Assembly: GCA_937998875.1 (NCBI GenBank)
Contig: CALLBO010000055.1
Span: 1-42,009, forward strand
Length of the DNA: 42,009 bases
From: an uncultured Granulosicoccaceae bacterium
GTDB lineage: Bacteria > Pseudomonadota > Gammaproteobacteria > Granulosicoccales > Granulosicoccaceae
Direction: 5' to 3'
Part shown: positions 25,003-33,220 of the stretch, piece after piece
How positions within the stretch are numbered: position 1 is the first letter of the stretch
Layout of the letters: every line of letters begins with the position of its first letter
Translations under genes and position numbers: made by a program
The notes under the pieces: model-generated
The model's input: only the letters and a program-made list of their open reading frames with translations
Databases searched by the model: none
Told to the model about the DNA's origin: nothing

Positions 25003-25028
25003 GCCCTGACACAAAATGATGACAGGGC
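25003..25028 (-). terminator. Possible terminator of the DUF1989-GcvT/proVWX operon
   Basis: GCCCTG (25003-25008) pairs with CAGGGC (25023-25028), extended by two pairs after a mismatch, just downstream of the proX stop on the minus strand. The following sequence is T-rich but not a clean T-tract. Confidence 0.45.
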
Positions 25029-25050
25029 GTAATTACATAGTGGATTTAAC

Positions 25051-25998
25051 TTACTCCATCCAACCCTTCACAATATCCATATTGGCTTCAACCCAGCTTT
25101 CTGCAACATCAGCTGGATCCTCACCTTCGTCTTTAATCTCCAGTATCCATTGATTAATTGTGTCTGGATCAAGCTGAACCTGAGAAAGCATTTTTGCGAC
25201 TGGCGGATTGCGTTCTTCAAGCGACTTTGAAAACGCAATGTAAATAGTGGCGTCTTTGCTTTCACAGTTAAACGTAGAAGATTCTAACCAGTCTTCTTCA
25301 TCAAGATTAAGGTCTTCACAACCGTCTGTTCTTTCTGCTTCCGACAACGAACTCAAATCATACTGAGCGTGTACGGCTTCTGGTGTCCAGTAGTAGAAAA
25401 GAACGGGTTCTTCACCGGCAATGTTACCTTTTAACTGCGCAAGGAAAGTATCCTGCGGCACAAGAACGGGCTCCCATAAGTCATCAAGGCCATAACTCTT
25501 AAACTTGACTTGCCACATCTTAGTAGAAGCCCAGTCCGACGCGCCTGCCCAGTATTCACCTTTACCATTGCCGTCCTTATCAAACATGGCGGCAATTTCA
25601 GGTTTGGCCAGATCATCGAATGAACTTACCTTGTCGGCCATATAGGTTGGTACGTACATCATCTGGGTGCCGGGGTAGGGCTTATTAACCAACACAGACT
25701 CAGCGCCTTCTACATACTTATCCCATATTACCTGGCGATTAGGCATCCATAGATCAGTATAGACATCTGCAGATCCATCACCCTTATCCATACCTTCAGC
25801 AACGATGTTGCCATCTGAAAGACCGTTAACAATTTCGGCTTCGGAACCCATAGGGCCGTTTATAACAGCTGATAGAACATGACCGATTACTTTGGCTCCA
25901 GTCCAGCTCAAGTCTGAAATTGCGACTTTATCCTGTGCCTGTACTGTGGTCGTAGAAGCTGCTATCGCGGCAGCAAGTAAATAGCGTTTTACAGTCAT
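25051..25998 (-). CDS. proX: Glycine betaine/proline-type ABC transporter substrate-binding protein
   Basis: A 315-residue OpuAC-type binding protein. I start at the Met at 25998 (MTVKRYLLAAAIAASTTTVQA), which gives a clear Sec signal and has GAGGAG 6 nt upstream. The mature part opens with DKVAISDLSWTGAKVIGHVLS and includes DVYTDLWMPNRQ and FYYWTPEAVHAQYDL. The aromatic residues in such segments form the cage for a trimethylammonium or dimethylsulfonium group in the family. It is the last gene of the operon, about 87 bp after proW. Confidence 0.92.
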   Translation of the reverse strand: MTVKRYLLAAAIAASTTTVQAQDKVAISDLSWTGAKVIGHVLSAVINGPMGSEAEIVNGLSDGNIVAEGMDKGDGSADVYTDLWMPNRQVIWDKYVEGAESVLVNKPYPGTQMMYVPTYMADKVSSFDDLAKPEIAAMFDKDGNGKGEYWAGASDWASTKMWQVKFKSYGLDDLWEPVLVPQDTFLAQLKGNIAGEEPVLFYYWTPEAVHAQYDLSSLSEAERTDGCEDLNLDEEDWLESSTFNCESKDATIYIAFSKSLEERNPPVAKMLSQVQLDPDTINQWILEIKDEGEDPADVAESWVEANMDIVKGWME

Positions 25999-26084
25999 AG
26001 TGACTCCTCGTATCAAATTAGCCTCTGGCACCGTAATAGTTATGCCTAAAGGGTGAAGATGGTTTCCCATCGGTTAATACCAAC

Positions 26085-27713
26085 CTAGTTTTCAGCTCGA
26101 TTGGCCTGTTGAATAATTCGGTCTATGGCCATTGCAATTAGTGCGATTGCGATACCAGCCAATAATCCCCGCCCTACTTCGCTTTGCCCTAGTGCATCCA
26201 CTACCACAAAACCAAGTCCCCCTGCTCCAATCAGTGCTGCAATAACCGCCATGGACAGGCTCATCATAACGACTTGATTTACACCCGCCATGATCGATGG
26301 TGTTGCCAACGGCAGTTCCACCTTGGTCAGTAGCTGCCTGGGATTAGCACCAAAAGCCAGGGCCGCTTCCTTGGTGGATTCAGGTACCTGTTTTATACCC
26401 AATGCAGTCAATCGAACCATTGGTGGCATGGCAAAAATAACGGTGGCGAGAATGCCCGGTGGTTTGCCAATAGAGAAAAATGCAACTGCAGGCAGTAAGT
26501 AGACAAAAGAAGGTATGGTCTGCATTACATCAAGTATCGGGGTTACTATTGCTGAGCCCAGTCTCGATTTTCCAACCCACACCCCGAGTGGCAACCCCAC
26601 CAATACACAGATGATGGTTGAAGCGATAACAATGGATACCGTGCTCATCGCGGTTTGCCAGAAACCAAACACACCGAGATATACCATGGTTGATGCGGTA
26701 AAAACCGCCACTTTCGGCCCTGCAAAATGATACGCAATTAAAAGAAATATACCGGCCGAAACCGGCCACGGTGTACCGACAAAAAGTGCTTCAATTGCAT
26801 TTAGCAGGGTGCGTAACCAACGTGTGATGCCATCAAATATGTAGCCGTAGAACGCCTTGGCATAATCTATTTTTTGATCAATTACTTCAGACAACCAGAC
26901 ATTAAGATTTACCGGTCTTTTTGCTTTGGATTCTTTAAGAACAATGTTACGTGTACCGTCATCATTTTTGGGGTAAGTATACTGGGGTGGGCGTTTGAGC
27001 CACATTAGCGTTGGTACTTCCGAAATCGTACTGCAATCAAAGCGTGATTTAAAACCAACTTCATCACCAGCCTGAATGGCCCTGGCTACTTTAATACAAT
27101 CGCGATTGCTTGGAGCATCCTGTGTTGATCGGTACAGTGTGAGTGGTGCGACCAGGGTAACGACCAGTGCTGCAATTATCCATCGGCTGGCGTTTACTCC
27201 AGAATTAACCGAGGAATCAATTCTCCAGGCACTGTATTGTCGGTAGTAAATACGATCCGCCAACCAACCAATAATCAATCGACCAGCGATAAAAATTCCC
27301 ACGGCTGCGATCAGATGCAAAAAAGTCCAGTTACTAAAACGTTCAATCAAAAATTCCTTATTGGCGACTATTGCGTCTGCCTTGTCAGCGCTATACCGAT
27401 ACACCAGCCCCAAATTGGCAGCAGCGATCATATCGAACACAAATCCTACCCAAAACAGCATCCAGTTACCTCGCAATGCAGCCCATATAAATCCACCTAG
27501 AGCTGCCGCGAAGTTCATGTGCCACAACCTGAGTCTGGCTTGTTGTATTTTTAGGAAAGTACCTGCGTAGTAGTCACGGCTCTTCTCGACAAAATCACCG
27601 AACGCAGCTTTGGCTTCCGCATCAGCCGCACCACTTTTTTCTGCTGCTCGTTGTGCTGATGTCACTTCTGCAAGCGAGCCAGCCTGGTGTTGAGTGTCTG
27701 CTGGTGTCTGCAT
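26085..27713 (-). CDS. proW: Betaine-type ABC transporter permease with N-terminal membrane extension
   Basis: A 542-residue protein, much longer than typical ProW (about 350) because of about 200 extra N-terminal residues. That extension (about 45-210) has several hydrophobic segments, including RLWHMNFAAALGGFIWAALR and WMLFWVGFVFDMIAAAN, reminiscent of DUF2628-like small membrane domains. The permease core is at about 310-540: TIICVLVGLPLGVWVG, MQTIPSFVYLLPAVAFF, and the EAA loop EAALAFGANPRQLLTKVELP. The start overlaps the proV stop by 1 nt (TGATG), so translation is coupled. Confidence 0.9.
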   Translation of the reverse strand: MQTPADTQHQAGSLAEVTSAQRAAEKSGAADAEAKAAFGDFVEKSRDYYAGTFLKIQQARLRLWHMNFAAALGGFIWAALRGNWMLFWVGFVFDMIAAANLGLVYRYSADKADAIVANKEFLIERFSNWTFLHLIAAVGIFIAGRLIIGWLADRIYYRQYSAWRIDSSVNSGVNASRWIIAALVVTLVAPLTLYRSTQDAPSNRDCIKVARAIQAGDEVGFKSRFDCSTISEVPTLMWLKRPPQYTYPKNDDGTRNIVLKESKAKRPVNLNVWLSEVIDQKIDYAKAFYGYIFDGITRWLRTLLNAIEALFVGTPWPVSAGIFLLIAYHFAGPKVAVFTASTMVYLGVFGFWQTAMSTVSIVIASTIICVLVGLPLGVWVGKSRLGSAIVTPILDVMQTIPSFVYLLPAVAFFSIGKPPGILATVIFAMPPMVRLTALGIKQVPESTKEAALAFGANPRQLLTKVELPLATPSIMAGVNQVVMMSLSMAVIAALIGAGGLGFVVVDALGQSEVGRGLLAGIAIALIAMAIDRIIQQANRAEN

Positions 27714-28789
27714 CAGTTTTCTCCCTGAATGCCACGTAACAACACGTCTTTAGTGACAACACCTACTCTGTTGCCATCATCAACGATTAAGATCGGTGTG
27801 TCACGGTTGACCGATAAGCCAATTAGCGTGTCTAGATCTGCCTCAGATGACGCGACCGGCCACTCCTCGCTGCCGTGCAAGCTGCCGCCGCTTTGTTCAT
27901 AGGCTTTAGGATCAAGCATAACGGTGTGTGCAAACACCAGCTTTAAGCGTGAAATCCCTTGCACAAAATCAGCGACGTAATCATCTGCAGGTTCAGTCAC
28001 GATCTGCTCTGGTGTACCTATTTGAACAATCACCCCGTCTTTCATGATGGCGATACGTGACCCCATGCGAATGGCTTCATCAAGATCGTGTGTGATAAAC
28101 AGTGTGGTTTTACCCATCACAGCTGATAACTCGAGAAATTCATCCTGCAAACCACGTCGGATTAGCGGATCAAGTGCAGAGAACGGTTCATCCATCAATA
28201 ATATTTCCGGGTCAGCCGCGAGCGCACGCGCAAGGCCTACGCGTTGCTGCATGCCACCGGACAAATCCGCGGGCAAGCGATCACCGTAGCCTTGAAGACT
28301 AACTGTTTCTATGACTTTGTCAGCAACCTGCATACGGGTAAAGGCATCTACATTGCGTAGCTCTAGTGCAAAGGCAATGTTATCGCGAACCGTTCTGTGT
28401 GGAAGCAAAGCCATGTTTTGAAAAACCATACCAATACGATCTGCACGCAACAACCGCAGCTCTTTGGGATTGAGCTTTCCAACATCAACCCCGCCAATGA
28501 GTATGTCACCATGGGTGGGTTCAATAAGCCGATTAATGTGTCTTACCAAAGTAGATTTACCGGAACCGGATAAACCCATAATGCAGAAAACTTCGCTTTC
28601 CTGAACATCAAACGATACGTCTTGCACCCCGATCACCGCTTCAAATCGCTCCAGCACTTCTGCCTTGGAGAGATTTTCGTTACGGATAGCGGTAAGTGCT
28701 TCATCCGCGCGATCACCAAATATTTTCCAAACATCACGTACTTGTACTACCGGATTACTGGTGTCTTTATAATTGTTGTTTGAATTCAT
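27713..28789 (-). CDS. proV: Glycine betaine-type ABC transporter ATP-binding protein
   Basis: A 358-residue ATPase from ATG 28789. It has the ProV-specific N-terminal ALTAIRNENLSKAEVLERFEAVIGVQDVSFDV, Walker A GLSGSGKST, Q-loop VFQNMALLPHRTV, signature LSGGMQQRVGLARAL, Walker B ILLMDEPFSALDPLIR and H-loop THDLDEA. The C-terminal tail (about 280-358) is a short CBS-like region ending TPILIVDDGNRVGVVTKDVLLRGI. The frame is open up to 28867, but that would overlap the upstream gene by 59 bp and adds non-family residues; ATG 28789 leaves a 19-bp gap. The operon is coupled to proW. Confidence 0.93.
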   Translation of the reverse strand: MNSNNNYKDTSNPVVQVRDVWKIFGDRADEALTAIRNENLSKAEVLERFEAVIGVQDVSFDVQESEVFCIMGLSGSGKSTLVRHINRLIEPTHGDILIGGVDVGKLNPKELRLLRADRIGMVFQNMALLPHRTVRDNIAFALELRNVDAFTRMQVADKVIETVSLQGYGDRLPADLSGGMQQRVGLARALAADPEILLMDEPFSALDPLIRRGLQDEFLELSAVMGKTTLFITHDLDEAIRMGSRIAIMKDGVIVQIGTPEQIVTEPADDYVADFVQGISRLKLVFAHTVMLDPKAYEQSGGSLHGSEEWPVASSEADLDTLIGLSVNRDTPILIVDDGNRVGVVTKDVLLRGIQGEN

Positions 28790-28808
28790 CGGATGTGTGG
28801 TTCTTGTC

Positions 28809-31199
28809 TCATGCTCGGGCCCGGCTGCGAGTTGGATCAACAAATGGAATGTCACAGATTTCGGCAATTAGTCTTTTGCCGTGACTGTCGAGCTTGCCTG
28901 TTTCTATTTCATTGCCGGTTTGCGCGTGCTCTATAGAGACTCTTGCCATCGCTATTGCACAATCAAGTGCGGGAGAAACTGTGGCACTGGTAACTACACC
29001 CACATGGCGCCGCCCAACCATTACCGGATCACCGTGGAGTGGTGCCTCATGTCCTTTAAATTGCAGTCCTTTTAATACCCGGCGCGGATGTTCAGCATTT
29101 CTTTTCAATGCATCCATCCCTATAAATTGATTTTTTTTAAGATCAACAGCGAATCCCAATCCCGCTTCAAAGGCATCTACATCGGGCGAAAACTCGGCGC
29201 CCCCTGCCATCAAACCCGCTTCAATCCGAATAGTGTCCAGTGCCTGCAGCCCCATAGGGGTTATACCGAGATCCTCACCTGCGTCCATGATGGCATCCCA
29301 GATAGCGAGCGCTGATTTTTCGTGGCAGAAGATTTCATAGCCTAACTCACCGGTATACCCACTGCGAGTAAGCTGAAAAGGTTCTCCCTCACGATCATGC
29401 AATCGCGCAATGGTAGATCCAAACCATTTTAATTGTGCGACGTCGCTATGGGTTGGTTGGGTAAACGCAATGCGCTTCATCAACTCACGACTGTTCGGGC
29501 CTTGTACAGCAAGGTTAGGCATCGAACTGTATAGCGATTTTATCCAGACATTGAACCCTTCTGCTTCAGCTACTGTTTTTAACTGCAAGCCACTGTCATC
29601 TGAACCACAACACCATCGAAAAGTATCAGGGGTGAGTCTGAACAGTGTGCCATCATCAATGACGCTGCCGGTTTCATCACACATTAATGCGTAGATACCA
29701 CGGTTAACTGAAAGTTTGGTGATATCTCTGGTCAGAGCTACCTGCAATAGCGCTTCTGCATCTGGCCCCAATACATCGAATTTACGTATTGATGACATAT
29801 CCTGAACCGTGACGGCACTACGACAGGCGTTGTATTCCTCATGGCTACGCGTGGACTCGAACGATTGTGGTAACCATAGATCCCGGGCTACACTAAAATG
29901 GCGTGTCAGCGCGCTCGTTCTTTCATGAAAAGCAGAATGTTCTGTCAATATTGGCTCCGCGTCCGGCTCTCTGCGATACGCGACCGCATGTCTGACCGGT
30001 ATATTTTTTCGATAGATGCGAACGTGAATATCTGTTGGATTCCAACCGTTTATCGGGTCGACATCATCAGGACACGCCGTCGACACGGCTACTAGATCAG
30101 TCATAGCCTCCATGGCAACATAGTCACCAGGTTGTGACCAGGCTTCATCTGACTGGATCAGGTTATCGCGGTGGTCTATCCATGAATTAAAGAAAAAGTT
30201 TACTGCAGGCCATGCCGCACGCTTCTGTATCCCGTGGTGAGAATAAGCATGGCTAATGTTGTCTGAGCAGTTTAAGTGACCAAAGAAACCACGCTCTTCA
30301 TAGCCACGAGCAGTGCAGGCATAGGCAAAGGTATCGTGCCTGCCAACCGTATCCTGTTTCAGTTTTAATAGTGGACGAATATCCTGATCATAGAATTTAT
30401 CTAGTAAACCCGGAATTGGATAAGCACCTCTAACCATTGAGCGAGTAACGGTTGAATCTATGTAACGTTCAAGACCCTTATCAAGTGCCTGAGCATTCAT
30501 CGCCATAAAATCTGAACACTGCTGACCGTCTACGTCGATAATTTGTACTGTCTCACCTTCTTGAACTGTGTACGCCTGTGCTGTACCACGTGATACGGTG
30601 AACTCATCGCGGACGTCACCAAATGGCTCTGGCAAAGTATTGGCCGATTTTCCATTGCGCAGGTGCTCAAAACTGATGGCACCACCCATGCCACCAGCGA
30701 GTAAACGATCATCGTTTAAGTTAAGGTAAGGATCGATCAACAACCACAGCAGTACCGGTTGCGTAGCTCTAATCGTGAAGACTTCTTCAGCTCGAGTATC
30801 AGCGTCGAAGACTCTAACGGCCTTTAAGCTCGCTGCTGTCTGCTTGCCACCCTGTCCGAGATACCACCGATCTATTTGTTCAAGGCCACAGCTTGTTGCA
30901 GAGTGCCCACTCACAAGAGGTACGGTTGGGTTATCCGCAAGACCTATCGCGGCGAAATCATTGTCACCTGTTTCATTTATCGCAATGACAAGTACTGGTG
31001 TCGCACCGTCACTGTTTGAGAGCGTAAGTAGATCGCCTGCCAGCAGATCGACCTGCGCAGGCCGAGATGGTCGAAGTGTTTGAGCTCTGCGTGAACAGTT
31101 ATAGCCACGATATGTCCGCGAGCGGGAATCCAGCCCGCCTGCTCGTGGCTGATATAACCAGGCTAGAGGCGCCGGCTGGTACAAAGAATCGATACTCAA
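28809..31199 (-). CDS. DUF1989-GcvT fusion, folate-dependent aminomethyltransferase/demethylase-like
   Basis: A 796-residue two-part protein. Residues about 30-400 are DUF1989 (urea-carboxylase-associated): EGETVQIIDVDGQQCSDFMAMN, GRHDTFAYACTARGYEERG, HLNCSDNISHAY, and AVNFFFNSWIDH. Residues about 430-790 are a GcvT-type folate-binding domain plus C-terminal barrel: VTVQDMSSIRKFDVLGPDAEALLQ, VQGPNSRELMK, RSGYTGELGYEIFC, IRIEAGLMAGGAEFSPDVDAFEAGL and IGMDALKR. GcvT relatives include glycine-cleavage T protein, dimethylglycine/sarcosine dehydrogenase tails and DMSP demethylase. The predicted chemistry is methyl or methylene transfer to tetrahydrofolate. It is the first gene of the operon with proVWX under LacI-type control. 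The TTG at 31199 abuts GGAGG too closely, so the true start is uncertain by a few codons. Confidence 0.85.
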   Translation of the reverse strand: MSIDSLYQPAPLAWLYQPRAGGLDSRSRTYRGYNCSRRAQTLRPSRPAQVDLLAGDLLTLSNSDGATPVLVIAINETGDNDFAAIGLADNPTVPLVSGHSATSCGLEQIDRWYLGQGGKQTAASLKAVRVFDADTRAEEVFTIRATQPVLLWLLIDPYLNLNDDRLLAGGMGGAISFEHLRNGKSANTLPEPFGDVRDEFTVSRGTAQAYTVQEGETVQIIDVDGQQCSDFMAMNAQALDKGLERYIDSTVTRSMVRGAYPIPGLLDKFYDQDIRPLLKLKQDTVGRHDTFAYACTARGYEERGFFGHLNCSDNISHAYSHHGIQKRAAWPAVNFFFNSWIDHRDNLIQSDEAWSQPGDYVAMEAMTDLVAVSTACPDDVDPINGWNPTDIHVRIYRKNIPVRHAVAYRREPDAEPILTEHSAFHERTSALTRHFSVARDLWLPQSFESTRSHEEYNACRSAVTVQDMSSIRKFDVLGPDAEALLQVALTRDITKLSVNRGIYALMCDETGSVIDDGTLFRLTPDTFRWCCGSDDSGLQLKTVAEAEGFNVWIKSLYSSMPNLAVQGPNSRELMKRIAFTQPTHSDVAQLKWFGSTIARLHDREGEPFQLTRSGYTGELGYEIFCHEKSALAIWDAIMDAGEDLGITPMGLQALDTIRIEAGLMAGGAEFSPDVDAFEAGLGFAVDLKKNQFIGMDALKRNAEHPRRVLKGLQFKGHEAPLHGDPVMVGRRHVGVVTSATVSPALDCAIAMARVSIEHAQTGNEIETGKLDSHGKRLIAEICDIPFVDPTRSRARA

Positions 31200-31272
31200 C
31201 CTCCGTGGGTAAAAGCTTCATCGACAAACGCTCAAACTCAGTCTACTTGCCCTGATCGTCAATGAAATCGTA

Positions 31273-31292
31273 GTATGTAACCGGTTACATAC
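31273..31292. promoter_or_regulatory. LacI-family operator, perfect 20-bp palindrome
   Basis: GTATGTAACCGGTTACATAC is a perfect palindrome with the central CG and TGTAACCGGTTACA core typical of LacI/GalR-family operators. It lies between the divergent lacI-type gene (start 31361) and the DUF1989-GcvT/proVWX operon, and overlaps the last bases of the operon's predicted -10. Repression of the operon, and probably autoregulation, is expected. Confidence 0.85.
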
Positions 31293-31318
31293 GATAACAT
31301 CACCGTACAGCAGGTCAA
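31291..31318 (-). promoter_or_regulatory. Predicted sigma-70 promoter of the DUF1989-GcvT/proVWX operon
   Basis: On the minus strand TTGACC (31318-31313) and TATCGT (31296-31291) are separated by 16 bp. The operator palindrome begins inside this -10 and covers the expected transcription start, an arrangement that suits repression by blocking polymerase. Confidence 0.55.
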
Positions 31319-31360
31319 GTTCAATGCAAAGTAAGTGTCGGAAACAACCAAGTCCAGTAC

Positions 31361-32362
31361 ATGAGTAACGCCAAATCAGGCATCAGAAATATCGCACAGA
31401 AGGCAGGCGTTTCGATTGCCACGGTTTCTCGTGTGCTGAACGATAGCAATAAGGTTAGTACTGACACGCGGGACCGTGTTCTCAATGTACTCGCGCAATC
31501 AGACTTCCGGCTCAACGCCGCTGCTAAAGCCTTATCTACTAACCGAACCAAAACCATCGCTGCAATTATTCCGACCCTCGAGCACTCAATATTTGCGGTT
31601 TTTCTGAACGCGATGGAAGATCAGCTGGCACAAGTCGGCTATGGGTTGGTTATCGCCACACATGGATTCGACAAAGAAACCGAGACTCGTCGTTGCAACG
31701 AAGTACTGCGACTCGGTGCAGAAGGAATTATCTTATCGGGTGCTGATCACGATGCCACTTGGCTTAACACAATGCATGCTTCGGGTATACCGGTACTTTT
31801 CACCAGTATCTACAAGCCGGAAGGATTTTACCCATCATACGGTTACGACAACTATGCACTCGGAGTTCAGGCGATAGAATACCTTGCTAACTTAGGACAC
31901 AAACACATCAAAGTGATTCACGGTCCCTGTGAATACAACGACAGAATGCGTCTGCGAGTTGCCGGTATTCAAAGCGCTGGAAATCGTGCAGGGTTAACTC
32001 TAACACTCGATGAAGTAGAACTCGGGGTGGCGGGAGGTAGCAAAACGTTGCGTAACTGGTGCAACAACAATGAGCTACCTGACGCCTGCTTGTGCCTGGC
32101 TGACGTACTAGCGCTCGGTGTGATATTTGAAGCCAGGAAACTTCAGATTGATATACCCGGCCAATTGTCAGTTATGGGATTCGAAGATCACGACTGGGCA
32201 GCCTGTTGTACGCCATCACTAACAACCATCGCACTACCCGCTGCTGAGATGGGCAGAGCAGCAGCCATGGCATTGGTCAACAAGCTAGATAACAATATCA
32301 ATATTGAGCACCGTCTTTTTAACGCTCGGCTGATTGAACGAGAATCGACATGCAGCAACTAA
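31361..32362 (+). CDS. LacI family transcriptional regulator
   Basis: A 333-residue regulator of standard length. The N-terminal HTH is at residues 6-27 (GIRNIAQKAGVSIATVSRVLN), with a hinge helix near RLNAAAKALSTNRT. The effector-binding periplasmic-binding-like domain is at about 62-333: IAAIIPTLEHSIFAVFLNAMEDQL, EGIILSGADHD, IEYLANLGHKHIKVIHGP, and LSVMGFEDHDWAACCTPSLTTI. It is divergent from the DUF1989-GcvT/proVWX operon with a perfect palindromic operator between them. The effector is probably the imported substrate or a product; LacI proteins more often sense sugars, so a betaine-type ligand would be unusual. Confidence 0.93.
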   Translation: MSNAKSGIRNIAQKAGVSIATVSRVLNDSNKVSTDTRDRVLNVLAQSDFRLNAAAKALSTNRTKTIAAIIPTLEHSIFAVFLNAMEDQLAQVGYGLVIATHGFDKETETRRCNEVLRLGAEGIILSGADHDATWLNTMHASGIPVLFTSIYKPEGFYPSYGYDNYALGVQAIEYLANLGHKHIKVIHGPCEYNDRMRLRVAGIQSAGNRAGLTLTLDEVELGVAGGSKTLRNWCNNNELPDACLCLADVLALGVIFEARKLQIDIPGQLSVMGFEDHDWAACCTPSLTTIALPAAEMGRAAAMALVNKLDNNINIEHRLFNARLIERESTCSN

Positions 32363-32546
32363 CCTTTGTCAGCACATTTAGGCAGTTAATATTCGATTGC
32401 TGATCCGTTGTAGCGAACAGGTAACAGCGCAAATGTAAACGGCGGAAGAGCTGTCCGTTTGAGAGCAATCAGGTCTGATTCCAAGCATGCTCCGCGTTTA
32501 CCAGTTTCCCCAATATCCCAATTCTATAATTTCGAGTAAAGCATCC

Positions 32547-32590
32547 TTGACATTTTCATACCATGAAGTAAAGTATACTTTACTTATAAT
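32547..32590 (+). promoter_or_regulatory. Promoter and 20-bp palindromic operator of the membrane/HTH gene pair
   Basis: The palindrome AAGTAAAGTATACTTTACTT (32566-32585) is perfect. A consensus -35 TTGACA lies just upstream (32547-32552) and a consensus -10 TATAAT overlaps its right end (32585-32590). Although these two are too far apart to be one promoter, TATACT within the palindrome or TATAAT may serve as the -10. A third AGTATATTTGAC half-site follows at 32593. The HTH protein encoded at 33026 is the likely ligand, giving autoregulation. Confidence 0.6.
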
Positions 32591-32618
32591 CAAGTATATT
32601 TGACAAAGGGGAAACAGG

Positions 32619-33026
32619 ATGCCCAAACCTGGTACGTACGCCGCTCGCGAGTTAAAAAACGCATTGTGGGCAGTTTTTTCATCATTAGCCTGGGGGCTTT
32701 CAATCGCATTGAGCATTGCAGGCCTTGCCAATGCTCAAGAACCTACATTGTTCTTTGTTATTTTTGTTCTGGTAATCAACTTTGGCATCGGCGTCGCAGC
32801 AGTGATGGTGCATGTTCACTGGCTAAAAAATTCAGATGAAATGATCCGAAAGATATGGATTGAGTCAATGGCAATGACTTTTGGCGTACTTTGGATTGTA
32901 TTAGGAAGCCTGTTGATACTAGCCAAAGCTGAAATAATTTCTATCGACCACAAGGTAGTTGGGCTGCTATTTGTACTTTCGGGTGTCGGATTCGCCACAG
33001 GTGGTTTTAGGACGCTTAGGTACTAG
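32619..33026 (+). CDS. Small four-helix membrane protein, partner of the HTH regulator
   Basis: A 135-residue protein with four predicted membrane helices (about 15-37, 44-66, 85-105, 112-130) and a basic N-terminus. AAGGGGA lies about 7 nt before the ATG. Its stop overlaps the GTG start of the HTH gene by 1 nt (TAGTG), showing translational coupling. Pairs of a small membrane protein with a YozG-like Cro/C1-type HTH protein are widespread in bacteria and usually autoregulated, with unknown output. No catalytic motif is visible. Confidence 0.8.
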   Translation: MPKPGTYAARELKNALWAVFSSLAWGLSIALSIAGLANAQEPTLFFVIFVLVINFGIGVAAVMVHVHWLKNSDEMIRKIWIESMAMTFGVLWIVLGSLLILAKAEIISIDHKVVGLLFVLSGVGFATGGFRTLRY

Positions 33027-33220
33027 TGAAAAACAGACTAAAAGTATTGCGCGCCGAACAAAACTGGACTCAGGCCAACTTAGCTACTGAGTTGGAAGTT
33101 TCCAGACAGACAGTTAATGCCATAGAGAAAGGTAAGTTTGACCCAAGCTTGCCGTTAGCTTTTAAAATCGCGAGGTTATTTGGCTTACCGATAGAAAAAA
33201 TATTTTTTGATGACCAATAG
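33026..33220 (+). CDS. Cro/C1-type HTH regulator (YozG-like)
   Basis: A 64-residue protein that is almost entirely an HTH_3 domain: NRLKVLRAEQNWTQANLATELEVSRQTVNAIEKGKFDPSL, ending with LPIEKIFFDDQ. The start is GTG 33026, overlapping the upstream stop. This compact family usually represses its own operon. The perfect palindrome at 32566-32585 is its probable site. The membrane partner may sequester or modulate it; that part is inference. Confidence 0.9.
   Translation: MKNRLKVLRAEQNWTQANLATELEVSRQTVNAIEKGKFDPSLPLAFKIARLFGLPIEKIFFDDQ

Noticed and set aside
28790..28867. Longer ProV start overlapping the DUF1989-GcvT gene by 59 bp
   Set aside because: The added residues are not family-like; ATG 28789 leaves a normal short gap.
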